Assembly (NCBI GenBank): GCA_963665265.2
Contig: OY762224.2
Span: 1,364,001-1,428,000 of the forward strand
Direction of reading: 5' to 3'
Origin: CAXXHQ01 sp963665265
Lineage (GTDB): Bacteria > Planctomycetota > Planctomycetia > Pirellulales > Thermoguttaceae
DNA length: 64,000 nt
Shown: in pieces, positions 18,827 through 28,297 of the stretch
How positions within the stretch are numbered: the first letter of the stretch is position 1
Layout of the letters: each line of letters begins with the position of its first letter
Translations under genes and position numbers: made by a program
The notes under the pieces: generated by a model
The model's input: the letters and a program-made list of their open reading frames with translations, nothing else
What the model was told of the DNA's origin: nothing
Database searches by the model: none

Positions 18827-21800
18827 GTGCCAAATATGCTTCGCCATGCATTGTGTTTAGTCGTTCTTGGTCTGGTCGTCGGCTTGTTTAGTTCCCACTT
18901 GGCTTCTGCCGCAATCTACCAATGGGAATATGTCGATCCGAACGATCCGAGCCAGGGCGTTGAAGAAAGTTCGACGCTTTGCGCCAGCGGAGCGAACAAC
19001 ACTGCTAGCCCAGGAGTTTATCTGTTTTTTTGCAACCTGACTCAGGCGTATTTAGTTGGCGCGGATATCAGCGAGTCTTATCTTTACTCAAACGACTTAT
19101 CTGACGCAAAGCTGACGGGGGCTAATCTTAGAAATGCGAAGATTTACAAATGCAATATCAACTCCGCTGACACCGCAAATTCAATCATTGACGGTGCTAC
19201 TTTCTCGGAAAGCAATCTCAGTTCCGATCAATTATATAGCACGGCTAGCTACCAGGCGAAAGACATTCGCGGAATTACATTTTCAGGGATGGATATGACC
19301 GGTTGGTCTTTCGTCGGCCAAAACCTCTCGAATGCTCAGTTCGCCTCGATATGGGACGGCGCCAACTCGAACCTAACGGGCGCAGATTTTTCTTGTGCAA
19401 ATCTAACAAGCGGAGGCTTTGCCGGTTCCATAGCGGTTCAGGCGAAATTTGCAGAGGCCATTCTTTCCAAAGTCAACTTTAGGCAAGCCACGCTGACTGG
19501 GGCGGACTTTAGTGGCGCAACGATCGACGGAGCTGATTTTTCAGGCAGCGAGGGGATAACCACGCAGCAGCTTTATAGCACAGCCAGTTACAAGCAAAAG
19601 AATCTATCAGGGGTTATACTCTCGGGCTGCAACTTAAGCGGCGGAAACTTCGCCGGACAAAATCTTTCGAGCGCCATTTTTGGCGAGAGCCCCTATGGGG
19701 GTGAACCGCGTTATCATTCAAATCTGGCGAATACTGACCTAACGAGCGCTGATCTCACGAACGCCATTCTCGCCTACGTTACATTGACAAATGCGAAACT
19801 GAACAAAGCCAATCTTATCGGCGCGAATTTTGCCGGAGCGGTGTTGACGAACGCGGATATGTCCGACTCAACCATCAACGGAGCCATGTTCTATCAGACC
19901 ACCGATTTCTCCGCATCGCAATTGTACAGCACAGCCAGTTACAAAAACAAAGACTTGCAGCGCGTGGTTTTTCAAGATGCGGAAATGTCAGGCTGGAGTT
20001 TTACCGGCCAGGATTTGTCCAATTGCAATCTTTATCGCGTTGCTCTTAATGGAGCGGATTTTTCTTTAGCGAATCTTACCAGTGCGCGCATTTACGCCAA
20101 AATGATCGGAGCGAATCTATCGCGTGCCACGCTCACCAGTTCCCAACTTGCATGGAGCGATCTTTCAAACGCGAATTTATCCAATGCGATTGCTGGCGGA
20201 GCGAACTTATACGGAGTTCAGTTTGTCGGAGCGAACTTGACGAATGCAAATCTCAGAAACGCGAATTGTTCAAAGGCGACCTTTTCTTCCGCGATATTGA
20301 CTGGGGCCGATTTTGCGGAGACGATCGTCAAGGGCGCGTCCTTCTCCAACAACACGAGCCTCACCACGCAGCAATTTTATAGCACGGCTAGTTACCGGGA
20401 AAAGGATATTAGCGAGATCAATCTTTCCGGAAACGATCTGACAGGTTGGAACTTTTCTGGACAAAATCTAAGTAGCGCGGACCTTTCCCTTTCCAAGATG
20501 ACCGATACGAATCTTTCGAGCTCAAATCTTACGGGAGCGAATCTTCACTCCGCGACGCTAACGGGCGCTGATTTGACAGGAGCTAACGTCACGGGGGCCG
20601 ACCTGAGCAATCTGCAAGGGTTCACGGTTCAGCAGCTTTATAGCACGATGACCTACAAGAATGGAGCATTAGGCGGCCTTCTTCTTGGAGGCAACAACTT
20701 GGCCGACGCTAATTTTGCAAATCTGAATCTTGTTGGCGCTGATCTTTCGTTTACGAGCCTGAAAAACGCTAATCTGAGCGGGGCGTCGTTGAAATCGGTA
20801 AATTTTACGGGGGCTGATTTGACAGGCGCGACGCTCAAAGGCGCCTCGCTTTGTTATAATGTCGGTTTCACGGCCCAGCAGTTCTACAGCACTGCCGACT
20901 ACCAATCCAACAATCTGAGTTCTTCGTATATAACCAACAGCAAACTGGATGGGTGGAATTTTGCCGGACGGAAACTCTCGTACTCCATTTTTACGTCATC
21001 GTCTCTTGCGAATGCAAGTTTTGCGAACGCGGATTTATCCGGAGTAACTTTTAATTCCGCCGTGTTGACGGGGGCGGACTTTTCCGACGCCAACGTCAGA
21101 GGCGTAAATTTCTCTCAAGTAAAAGGTTTTTCCGCCTCGCAGCTTTACAGCACGGCCAGCTACAAAGAAAAGAATTTAAGCGGTCTTGTGCTATATGGCC
21201 GCGATATGGTCGGCTGGGATTTTGCCGGGCAAAAACTAACGAACGCCGTTCTCGGCGGCAACGCTTACGATAATACCCTTTACCAGAACCACTACTCGGA
21301 TTTGACTGGAGCAAATTTCACGGGCGCGAACTTATCCAGCGCCGACATAACTTATGCGATTCTGGGCGGCGCGTGCTTAGCGGGGGCGAATCTGACGAAC
21401 GCCAAACTTTCCTACGCAACGTTAGACAATGCCAACTTGGCGGGGGCGAACATTTACAGAGCCGATCTTTCCTATACGGCGATAGTCGGAGCCAACTGCG
21501 TTGCGGCGAACCTTACCGGCGCCAATTTAACTTCGTCTAACTTAAGTAACTCGGATTTGACCGGCGCAAATCTCCACAACGCCACGTTTACGAATGCGAC
21601 GCTGACAAACGTCATGATGAAGAATGCCGACTTGACCGGAGCAAAGTTTTATTACTCCGCATTAGCAGGTGCGGATATTAGCGGAGCCAGAATTCAGGGG
21701 GCAACGTTTTGCTCGGCGTCGGGCTTTACGCGGCAGGGATTTTATAGCACGGCAAGCTATCAAGAGAAAAATTTGAACGGAGTCAACTTAAGCTACTACG

Positions 21801-24343
21801 ATTTGTCCGGTTGGAATTTTGCAGGGCAAAATCTAACTGGAGCGAACTTAAGTAGCGATACGCTAACTGGAGCGGATTTTTCCGGAGCGGTTATTCAAGG
21901 CGCTAACTTCTATGGAAATTCGGGGTTTACCGCTGAGCAGCTTTACAGCACAGCAAGCTATAAATCGAAGAATCTCTCCGGGGTTCAGCTCACTGTTAGA
22001 GATATGACCGGATGGAACTTCTCAGACCAGAACCTCTCAAACGCCAACCTTAGCGGAAGGTACTTCTGGTCAACTACGCCGTTGCCAGGCTTAACAAACG
22101 CTGATCTGAGTCACGCAAATCTTACGAACGCCGATCTGTCCTCCGTCAATCTCACTGGAGCGAATCTGTCCGGAGCGATAATTACCGGCGCTAATTTCGG
22201 TTACACAACGAGTAAAGGATTTTCGTCTTCGCAACTATATAGCACGGCTACTTATCGTGCGAAGAATCTCAGCGGCATTCAGTTGACTGGCAATGATATG
22301 AGCGACTGGGATTTTTCAGGGCAAGATATTTCCAAAGGGAAGCTCGGCGGAGGCAGTTTCTATTCATTGGCTACAAAATTCGTCAATGCTAATTTTACGA
22401 ACGCGAATCTCACGGAAACTGACTTAACTTTCTGCGACTTGACTGGAGCCAGTTTAGGCAACGCGAATCTCACTTATGCAAAACTATCGAACTCGGCGTT
22501 AGATAACGCCAACCTCGACAGGGTGAATCTCACGGAAGCCGACCTTTCAAGCGCTTCGTTGGCCGGGGCGAGCCTCAGATTTTCAAATCTCACGAACGCG
22601 AGTCTTTCGGGAGCTTCGCTTATTGGCGCAAAACTGAACGGAGCTAATCTTGGAAGCGCCTTTTTTTATCGAGTCGATTTGACTGGAGCAGATTTTACCG
22701 GAGCAAATATCGCTCGCGCTTATTTTTATCAAACAACGGGGGTTACCTGCGCCCAAATTTACAGCACGGTAAACTATCAATCCAAAGACATGCGTGAAGT
22801 AGGCTTTGGGGATTTGGATTTGACCGGTTGTGATTTTAGCGGCCAAAATCTAAGCGGTGCCAGCTTTTCAAGCGGCACTTTGACTAACGCCGATTTTTCG
22901 GGCGCAATTGTTTGCAACGCAACTTTTACCGGAGCAAAGGGCTTTAACGCCGCTCAACTTTACAGCACGCGGAGTTACCAGGAAAAGAATCTCGGCGGAA
23001 TTGGGCTCGGAAGCTTTGATTTAACTGGCTGGAACCTAGTAGGGCAAAACCTTTGTAATTCAAACCTTGAATCGACGACCTTGAATAATACTAATCTAAC
23101 GGGCGCCGATCTGCGCCACTCGCAATGTTCAAACTGGGCTGGAGCGATTCTGTCAAACGCGATCCTATCCGACGGCTCCGTCTATGGTCTTAATCTCTCG
23201 GGAGGAAAATCGGTAGATATTCGCAATGACAACGGCGTTATTGTTCCTACCGCCGTTCACATCAAAAACCTAATGACGATGGGAGCTGATGGGACGTTGA
23301 AACTCGTTTTCGACAAAGACGTTTGGAACTCGACAATCTCGTTCGACTCGGGTATCGCCGTATCTCTGGGTGGAACGTTGAATCTCGCTTTTGCCCAAAA
23401 GACCGACGCGCTAAACAGCATTGGAAGAACGTTCAAAGCCTTTGATTGGACTGACGTCTATCCTTCGGGAGTTTTCTGCGTTTCAAGCATTTATAGTTGG
23501 GACGCTTCAAAGCTCTATTCGACTGGTGAAGTGACGCTAACCTATGCCCCTGGCGTCGCCGATACGCAATGGACCGGCGCCAAGAGCAGCAAATGGAACG
23601 ACGCGGGGAACTGGACGAACGGCGTGCCAACGGCCGATTCGATTATCGAATTCAACGCCGCCTCACCGAAGCGACAGCCAATCATGCAAAACATCGCTAG
23701 TTCATTAGGTCTAAAAGGCATCATGTTCGCTCCTGGAGCCGGAACTTATATTCTGGGCGGTCCCTCGCTAAAGTTTGAAGGCGAGGTCTCCGCAATCGTC
23801 AACGCCTCAAACAATGACCAGTATCTTCTCAATGACGTTAATTTAACCGGCACGACGAACGCCATTGTCACGGGTAAGGGGCAATTGGTTCTCAGCGGCG
23901 AAATTTCCGGCGACGGAACGCTGACGAAAAAGGGAGCGGGCACGTTGCTATTGGAAAATGCCGCATCGCATACCGGCGGAACCTTTGTTGAAGAAGGTAC
24001 TTTAGTTCTCGATGCGACTGGGCAACTGGCTGGGCCGGTTCAGAACAACGCCATTTTGGAAACGCTCGACGGGGACCATACGTTTGATTCGATTACTGGT
24101 ACGGGAACCGTGATTATAGGCGGCAGCAGCACGATTGTCATTGGAACTCTCATCCAAGACACATTGATTCTCGGCAGATCGCCTTCGGCCGAAACGCTTT
24201 CAACGAAAGCTGTTCCGGAACCGACGACGCTCCTTATGATCGGATTGGCTAGCGGGTGCGCAGTGATTGCCGGGCGAGCTTTTCACGCCAAGAAACGAAA
24301 AAGCCCGTTGGTCGGGGCAGGGACCAAACGGGCGATTCGCTAA
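18827..24343 (+). CDS. giant exported pentapeptide-repeat protein with PEP-CTERM tail
   Basis: 1838 residues from GTG with GGGGAGG six bases upstream; an ATG three codons later is an alternative start. Residues 1-28 are a signal peptide. Residues of about 60-1450 are pentapeptide repeats (A[N/D]LxxA), which fold as a right-handed quadrilateral beta-helix. They are organised in twelve longer modules, each opening with a QLYSTASY-like motif followed by K/R-N-L and then WNFxGQNL. After this come about 100 residues of non-repeat sequence, a WTGAKSSKWNDAGNW segment, beta-strand repeats and the PEP-CTERM signal VPEPT plus a hydrophobic helix and basic end. Most pentapeptide proteins are short and cytoplasmic, so an exported one of this size is unusual. 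Probable structural surface fibre. Confidence 0.8.
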   Translation: MPNMLRHALCLVVLGLVVGLFSSHLASAAIYQWEYVDPNDPSQGVEESSTLCASGANNTASPGVYLFFCNLTQAYLVGADISESYLYSNDLSDAKLTGANLRNAKIYKCNINSADTANSIIDGATFSESNLSSDQLYSTASYQAKDIRGITFSGMDMTGWSFVGQNLSNAQFASIWDGANSNLTGADFSCANLTSGGFAGSIAVQAKFAEAILSKVNFRQATLTGADFSGATIDGADFSGSEGITTQQLYSTASYKQKNLSGVILSGCNLSGGNFAGQNLSSAIFGESPYGGEPRYHSNLANTDLTSADLTNAILAYVTLTNAKLNKANLIGANFAGAVLTNADMSDSTINGAMFYQTTDFSASQLYSTASYKNKDLQRVVFQDAEMSGWSFTGQDLSNCNLYRVALNGADFSLANLTSARIYAKMIGANLSRATLTSSQLAWSDLSNANLSNAIAGGANLYGVQFVGANLTNANLRNANCSKATFSSAILTGADFAETIVKGASFSNNTSLTTQQFYSTASYREKDISEINLSGNDLTGWNFSGQNLSSADLSLSKMTDTNLSSSNLTGANLHSATLTGADLTGANVTGADLSNLQGFTVQQLYSTMTYKNGALGGLLLGGNNLADANFANLNLVGADLSFTSLKNANLSGASLKSVNFTGADLTGATLKGASLCYNVGFTAQQFYSTADYQSNNLSSSYITNSKLDGWNFAGRKLSYSIFTSSSLANASFANADLSGVTFNSAVLTGADFSDANVRGVNFSQVKGFSASQLYSTASYKEKNLSGLVLYGRDMVGWDFAGQKLTNAVLGGNAYDNTLYQNHYSDLTGANFTGANLSSADITYAILGGACLAGANLTNAKLSYATLDNANLAGANIYRADLSYTAIVGANCVAANLTGANLTSSNLSNSDLTGANLHNATFTNATLTNVMMKNADLTGAKFYYSALAGADISGARIQGATFCSASGFTRQGFYSTASYQEKNLNGVNLSYYDLSGWNFAGQNLTGANLSSDTLTGADFSGAVIQGANFYGNSGFTAEQLYSTASYKSKNLSGVQLTVRDMTGWNFSDQNLSNANLSGRYFWSTTPLPGLTNADLSHANLTNADLSSVNLTGANLSGAIITGANFGYTTSKGFSSSQLYSTATYRAKNLSGIQLTGNDMSDWDFSGQDISKGKLGGGSFYSLATKFVNANFTNANLTETDLTFCDLTGASLGNANLTYAKLSNSALDNANLDRVNLTEADLSSASLAGASLRFSNLTNASLSGASLIGAKLNGANLGSAFFYRVDLTGADFTGANIARAYFYQTTGVTCAQIYSTVNYQSKDMREVGFGDLDLTGCDFSGQNLSGASFSSGTLTNADFSGAIVCNATFTGAKGFNAAQLYSTRSYQEKNLGGIGLGSFDLTGWNLVGQNLCNSNLESTTLNNTNLTGADLRHSQCSNWAGAILSNAILSDGSVYGLNLSGGKSVDIRNDNGVIVPTAVHIKNLMTMGADGTLKLVFDKDVWNSTISFDSGIAVSLGGTLNLAFAQKTDALNSIGRTFKAFDWTDVYPSGVFCVSSIYSWDASKLYSTGEVTLTYAPGVADTQWTGAKSSKWNDAGNWTNGVPTADSIIEFNAASPKRQPIMQNIASSLGLKGIMFAPGAGTYILGGPSLKFEGEVSAIVNASNNDQYLLNDVNLTGTTNAIVTGKGQLVLSGEISGDGTLTKKGAGTLLLENAASHTGGTFVEEGTLVLDATGQLAGPVQNNAILETLDGDHTFDSITGTGTVIIGGSSTIVIGTLIQDTLILGRSPSAETLSTKAVPEPTTLLMIGLASGCAVIAGRAFHAKKRKSPLVGAGTKRAIR

Positions 24344-24489
24344 AGGGCGTAGTGCGACGGATCGGGGCAGGTGTTCCATCGCATATAGAATTAACGCCCA
24401 AGTACATTTATTTTTCCGAAACGCCGGCGTTTTGTCAAGCGCCCATGGCCTGCCCCCGTTTTCTGTACCAGGGGTTATGAGAGTATCGG

Positions 24490-25332
24490 TTAGGTTAAAA
24501 CTACAAGGGGTTGACTGCGTCGCTGGAGTGAGGGCGTAGCCCGAACGAAAGCGACGCAGTCAACCGCGAACTCCGCAGGCGTCCGATAGCCTAATGAACT
24601 ATGCGGACGACGGTGGTTGTACTCCTCTCTCCAAGCCTCCGCCATGTATCGCGCCTCGGCAAGGTTGCTGAATTCCTCGCGGTTCGTCAACTCATCGCGC
24701 AGGCGGCTGTGGAACGATTCCACGTAACCGTTCTCCCAAGGAGAGCCAGGCTCCACGTATAACGTCTCCACGTCCGCATGCGACAGCCAACGCCGAATCG
24801 CCTTCGCGATGAATTCAGGGCCATTATCGCTTCGGATGTGTTGGGGAACGCCGCGAACACGGAATAGCTCAGCCAGCACGTCAATCGCCTTCTCCGCCGT
24901 TATGCCGCGATCCGCCTCCAACGCTAAACATTCTCGCGTATACTCGTCCACGATCGACAGCCACTTAATCGGACGGCCGTTCGTCGTGCGATCATGGATG
25001 AAATCCCACGTCCACACATGGTCTTTGCGTTCCGCTTTTCGCCGAACGCAACTGTTGTCGCTGTGGCCTAAACGCCGCTTCTTTCGCTGCTTTTGCGGCA
25101 CTTTCAAGCCTTCTCGACGCCAGAGACGATGAACCCGTTTTCGATTCACTCGCCAGCCCGTCCGTCGCAGCATCGCCCAAATCCGGCGATACCCGTAACG
25201 TGGATGACGTCCGACTAGAGACAGCATCTCCGATATCAAACGCTTCTCCTCCTCGTCCTCCGACGGCCGATAGCGTTGACTTGATCGAGATTGGCCTAAC
25301 GCCCTGCACGCCCGACGCTCCGACACGCCCAA
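24490..25332 (-). CDS. IS3-family transposase OrfB (DDE integrase domain)
   Basis: Catalytic half of an IS3 transposase: HTH_21-like N-terminus, then an rve integrase core with the DDE residues in TWDFI, SDNGPEF and ENGYVESF. The listed start is a TTG, but the frame stays open upstream into orfA in the -1 frame. The active OrfAB is therefore probably made by -1 frameshifting at a GGGAAAC heptamer (25389-25383) just before the orfA stop. It looks intact. Confidence 0.85.
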   Translation of the reverse strand: MGVSERRACRALGQSRSSQRYRPSEDEEEKRLISEMLSLVGRHPRYGYRRIWAMLRRTGWRVNRKRVHRLWRREGLKVPQKQRKKRRLGHSDNSCVRRKAERKDHVWTWDFIHDRTTNGRPIKWLSIVDEYTRECLALEADRGITAEKAIDVLAELFRVRGVPQHIRSDNGPEFIAKAIRRWLSHADVETLYVEPGSPWENGYVESFHSRLRDELTNREEFSNLAEARYMAEAWREEYNHRRPHSSLGYRTPAEFAVDCVAFVRATPSLQRRSQPLVVLT

Positions 25333-25376
25333 CTTGCGTTGTACGTGCGAAACCGTCGCTCGGCGGCGAACAGGGC

Positions 25377-25655
25377 TTAGAAGTTTCCCTCTAACGCCTC
25401 TTTCAGGATCGCCTTGTCCAACTCCGCCTCCGCCAGCAGCTTCTTCAGACGCTTATTCTCCTCCTCCAAGGATTTCAAACGCTTCGCCTCCTCGGCCTTC
25501 ATCCCGCCATATTGCGCTCGCCAACGGTGGAACGTCTGCTCGCTGATCTCCAGGCTTTGGCACGCTTGGCCAATCGTCTTGCCCGACGACAGCATCGCCT
25601 CCGCGTCTCGTAATTTACTGATGATCTGTTCCGCACTGTGTCGCTTCTTCGGCAT
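25377..25655 (-). CDS. IS3-family transposase OrfA (HTH)
   Basis: 92 residues: HTH_Tnp_1 domain (KKRHSAEQIISKLRDAE) followed by a leucine-zipper-like coiled coil (LEEENKRLKKLLAEAELD) typical of OrfA in this family. It binds the IS ends and contributes the N-terminus of the OrfAB fusion. A slippery GGGAAAC lies directly upstream of its stop codon. Confidence 0.85.
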   Translation of the reverse strand: MPKKRHSAEQIISKLRDAEAMLSSGKTIGQACQSLEISEQTFHRWRAQYGGMKAEEAKRLKSLEEENKRLKKLLAEAELDKAILKEALEGNF

Positions 25656-25832
25656 CGAAAGTCTCCTCGCCCAATGGGCTGCTAAAGACTCTCATACCAT
25701 ATGGAACTGATTTTGGGGAGCAGGCCACCCACAACCAATTACGTGGCAACAGACGTGAGACGAGAACGCCTCCGGTCGATACGGTGTAAATTTGCCCCGA
25801 TCGGAGTCTGCCAGTCCCGAGTCAATGCTTCC

Positions 25833-26276
25833 TTACGCCGCGCGACGTTTGCATTCTGTTTTTGCGTAGAGAGACTGAAGAGCCTCATCGTTCAGGTAGC
25901 GAAAACCTTGCGGAGGCTGAAATCCCGGCCAAAGCGTCCTTAGTTCGGCAAGATCAATGGGCCTTGAAAACCGCACCGCCTTTCGGACTAAAATCCCGGC
26001 CCCTTCCGTCAAACCGTCGAAGTAGCTGAGAAATTCCTCCTTGGTCAGTTCAGCGTTTCCGCGTGCCAAGCTCCAAAGCGTCGGCAACGGGAGGCGAACT
26101 ACCTTCTTTACCGTAAAGAATCCGACGACCGCCTTTGTCGGCACGGTCTCGTAAATCAACACCGTGCCACCCTCGGCAACGCGGGGCATGCGGCGTCGAA
26201 GCTCAACTAGCTTTGTGCCGTTTAGAATCGCGGTCGCGTACTTGGGTCGAATTGAAAGCAAGAGAATAGATTTCAT
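25833..26276 (-). CDS. ASCH-domain protein
   Basis: 147 residues. The N-terminus SIRPKYATAILNGTKLVELRR matches the ASCH (PUA-like) RNA-binding fold, in which the loop after the first strand and the conserved Lys/Arg form the nucleic-acid cleft. It starts inside the 3' end of the GNAT-PIN gene (74-base overlap, different frame), so the two are very likely co-translated. ASCH proteins occur as regulators of translation or in toxin-antitoxin contexts. The role here is probably tied to the upstream fusion protein. Confidence 0.7.
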   Translation of the reverse strand: MKSILLLSIRPKYATAILNGTKLVELRRRMPRVAEGGTVLIYETVPTKAVVGFFTVKKVVRLPLPTLWSLARGNAELTKEEFLSYFDGLTEGAGILVRKAVRFSRPIDLAELRTLWPGFQPPQGFRYLNDEALQSLYAKTECKRRAA

Positions 26277-28275
26277 TAAACGCTTCTTGCGGAATTCTTA
26301 TTGGCGATTGGAGTTGATTTGCGACGCTGTACTTTGCAAGGACGTTTTGGAATTTTTTCCAGGGCACGGGCTTTAATAGCTCCGTGTCGTGAAAATGAAT
26401 GGCCATAATTTCCTTATTAATGTCTTTTTTGGCCGTTGCAAACACGTCCTTCCATTCGTAAACGCCGAGTCTTTGGAATCGTTTGAACAGCGGCTTGGGC
26501 TTTCCGACGCAAACAGCGGCAATCCGCGAACAGGCTCGAATCATTTGCGTGCCCGCGACGCCCTTGTGTTGGCTCACATACCATAGAATGCGGCCTGGGC
26601 ACTTCGGAAGTCGTTGGAAAGCGGAGCGATAATACGCAGATTCCGGGTTTAACGCTAGTTCAACTTCGGCCCCAAAAAGACTTTGGCACGCAAGTGCTTC
26701 GTCAAAGAGGTGTTGAGCGTATTCCGCGCGTATCGGAACGATGTAGCTCTCTAAACCACCGTCAATGATCTTGGCGGGCCAAAACAGGTGTTCTAGCGCC
26801 GATATGTCCCCAGGCGCCGGCGAGAGTCGCAAAGAGCCGGCAAGGCGAACGATTTCGGGGGCCCTGATCTTTAGCGACAATAGCCGATTTGCCAAAGCGT
26901 CCGCAGTATAGAGGCCGGGGACGACGACTTTTAATTGCCCGCCCCCAACCTGCAAAAAACCTAGGTCAGCGCAAGCAGATAAAAGTGAGGCGGTTGGGCA
27001 TTCTTCGGAAATCAATACCCCCGGCCGCCGCTCAGCCGCTGCGATTCGCGTCAAGCCCGTCAAGATGGAACGCATAAGCGAGCCCGACAGCCTGCTTGAA
27101 CGCACGCGAAGCAGCGGAACTTGAATGCAATCGCCTCCCTTTTCGATGACGTAGAACGCAAGGGGCCCCCCGTCTCGGCTTTTGATTGTGACGCATTCAT
27201 ATAGAAGCGGATTAGAGAGGAAGTACCGCAAGCGCGCTCGCAAGCCCCTCTTCGCTTCTCCCCGGGCGACGATCGCGTCAATAAGGCTGTCTTCAATTGA
27301 TGCCTCTCGTTTGCCAAAAACTTGCGTCGTTCCCGCAATTTGAAACCGTTGGTATTTGCGTTCGTCCAAAAGTTCGTCAATTCGGCCAATCAGTTCGCCA
27401 GGACTCAACACGGAAAGGCCGCAAGTCGTATAAACCTCGTCGGATTTCGCCAAAATGTTTTCATCGCGAGTAACAAATGCCCACGCGCCGCCTGCGTAGG
27501 CGCGAGCCAGTTGCCGTAAGTCAGATTGGTCTTGGCTGCGTTTGCGTCCCTGAAATAGCGGAGAGAGGAGATCGAACGCTTTTTGGTATTCGTCGGGCAA
27601 CGAGGTAAGGAGATCAAACTTGGCGAGTTTTCGCAGCATTGTCTTTCGCTCGTCGCGAAAATCGCTTCGGTCTATTTCGATGGTGTGCTCGTCAGTTACG
27701 CAAATTCGGATAGAGTCCTGAAGCCAACCTGCAAGGAGCCCTTGCGATTCGCCGTCACCGCCCTTCGCTAGGTCGATGAAAACGTTGTTGTCGATGACAA
27801 TATCAAGTGCCTCGACCGTCTCTTGCGTGCTAAACAAGTCGGGGTGGCCGTGGTCCAGGCAAAACAATGTGAGGAAGCTCCCTTTCTTAGCCCTTCCCCG
27901 CACTTCACGGACAACTGTAAACCCATATTTTGGCCAAATTTTATAGGCGGGCAATTCGCGTTTACACCGTAGCTCAATGCCCTTTAGATGTTTAGTGAGG
28001 CCGATTAGGTGCTGAACGAGCGCGCCCATGTAGCCTTTACCCCTTGCCGTTTTAGCGATGCAAAGATGCGCAATAGTCGCCTTGCCTTTTGTAGTCCTAT
28101 ACAACAAATATCCTTGGCAAGCGTTCGCATCGATTACCCCAAGGATTCGCCCCTTGTTTGCATACTCGACGAAAGCGCCTCTCGGAAATGGACCCAAGTT
28201 GGCGCGGTTGGCGTCGCCTAGAGCTACGACCGTCTCAAAGTGGGGAGACCGTTCGTCGATAACTTTGATTTCCAT
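26203..28275 (-). CDS. GNAT acetyltransferase-PIN nuclease fusion with PUA-like C-terminus
   Basis: 690 residues from ATG at 28275; a TTG at 28326, inside the comM end, is an alternative. Residues 1-150 are a GNAT domain with the acetyl-CoA loop TARGKGYMG. Residues of about 157-300 look like a PIN ribonuclease: acidic residues in IDNNVFIDL, TDEH, QDQSD and VTRDENI. A second GNAT-like stretch follows (about 340-480). The C-terminal 150 residues (ILWYVSQHKG, AVCVGKP, HFHDTELL) look PUA/ASCH-like. PIN plus GNAT partners are common in toxin-antitoxin and translation-stress systems. It follows comM by a short overlap or gap and shares a 74-base overlap with the ASCH gene. The combined function is unknown. 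Confidence 0.6.
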   Translation of the reverse strand: MEIKVIDERSPHFETVVALGDANRANLGPFPRGAFVEYANKGRILGVIDANACQGYLLYRTTKGKATIAHLCIAKTARGKGYMGALVQHLIGLTKHLKGIELRCKRELPAYKIWPKYGFTVVREVRGRAKKGSFLTLFCLDHGHPDLFSTQETVEALDIVIDNNVFIDLAKGGDGESQGLLAGWLQDSIRICVTDEHTIEIDRSDFRDERKTMLRKLAKFDLLTSLPDEYQKAFDLLSPLFQGRKRSQDQSDLRQLARAYAGGAWAFVTRDENILAKSDEVYTTCGLSVLSPGELIGRIDELLDERKYQRFQIAGTTQVFGKREASIEDSLIDAIVARGEAKRGLRARLRYFLSNPLLYECVTIKSRDGGPLAFYVIEKGGDCIQVPLLRVRSSRLSGSLMRSILTGLTRIAAAERRPGVLISEECPTASLLSACADLGFLQVGGGQLKVVVPGLYTADALANRLLSLKIRAPEIVRLAGSLRLSPAPGDISALEHLFWPAKIIDGGLESYIVPIRAEYAQHLFDEALACQSLFGAEVELALNPESAYYRSAFQRLPKCPGRILWYVSQHKGVAGTQMIRACSRIAAVCVGKPKPLFKRFQRLGVYEWKDVFATAKKDINKEIMAIHFHDTELLKPVPWKKFQNVLAKYSVANQLQSPIRIPQEAFNEIYSLAFNSTQVRDRDSKRHKAS

Positions 28276-28297
28276 GAATTCGTACAGGCTTTTCCGT

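Larger units (their letters stand above)
24463..25707 (-). mobile_element. IS3-family insertion sequence (IS407-like)
   Basis: About 1.25 kb with two overlapping-frame genes, orfA then orfB, both on the minus strand. Ends are inferred from imperfect inverted repeats sharing ATGAGAGT (24474-24481 on the left, and its complement at 25689-25696 on the right). The exact outer ends and target duplication could not be fixed by eye. Confidence 0.75.
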
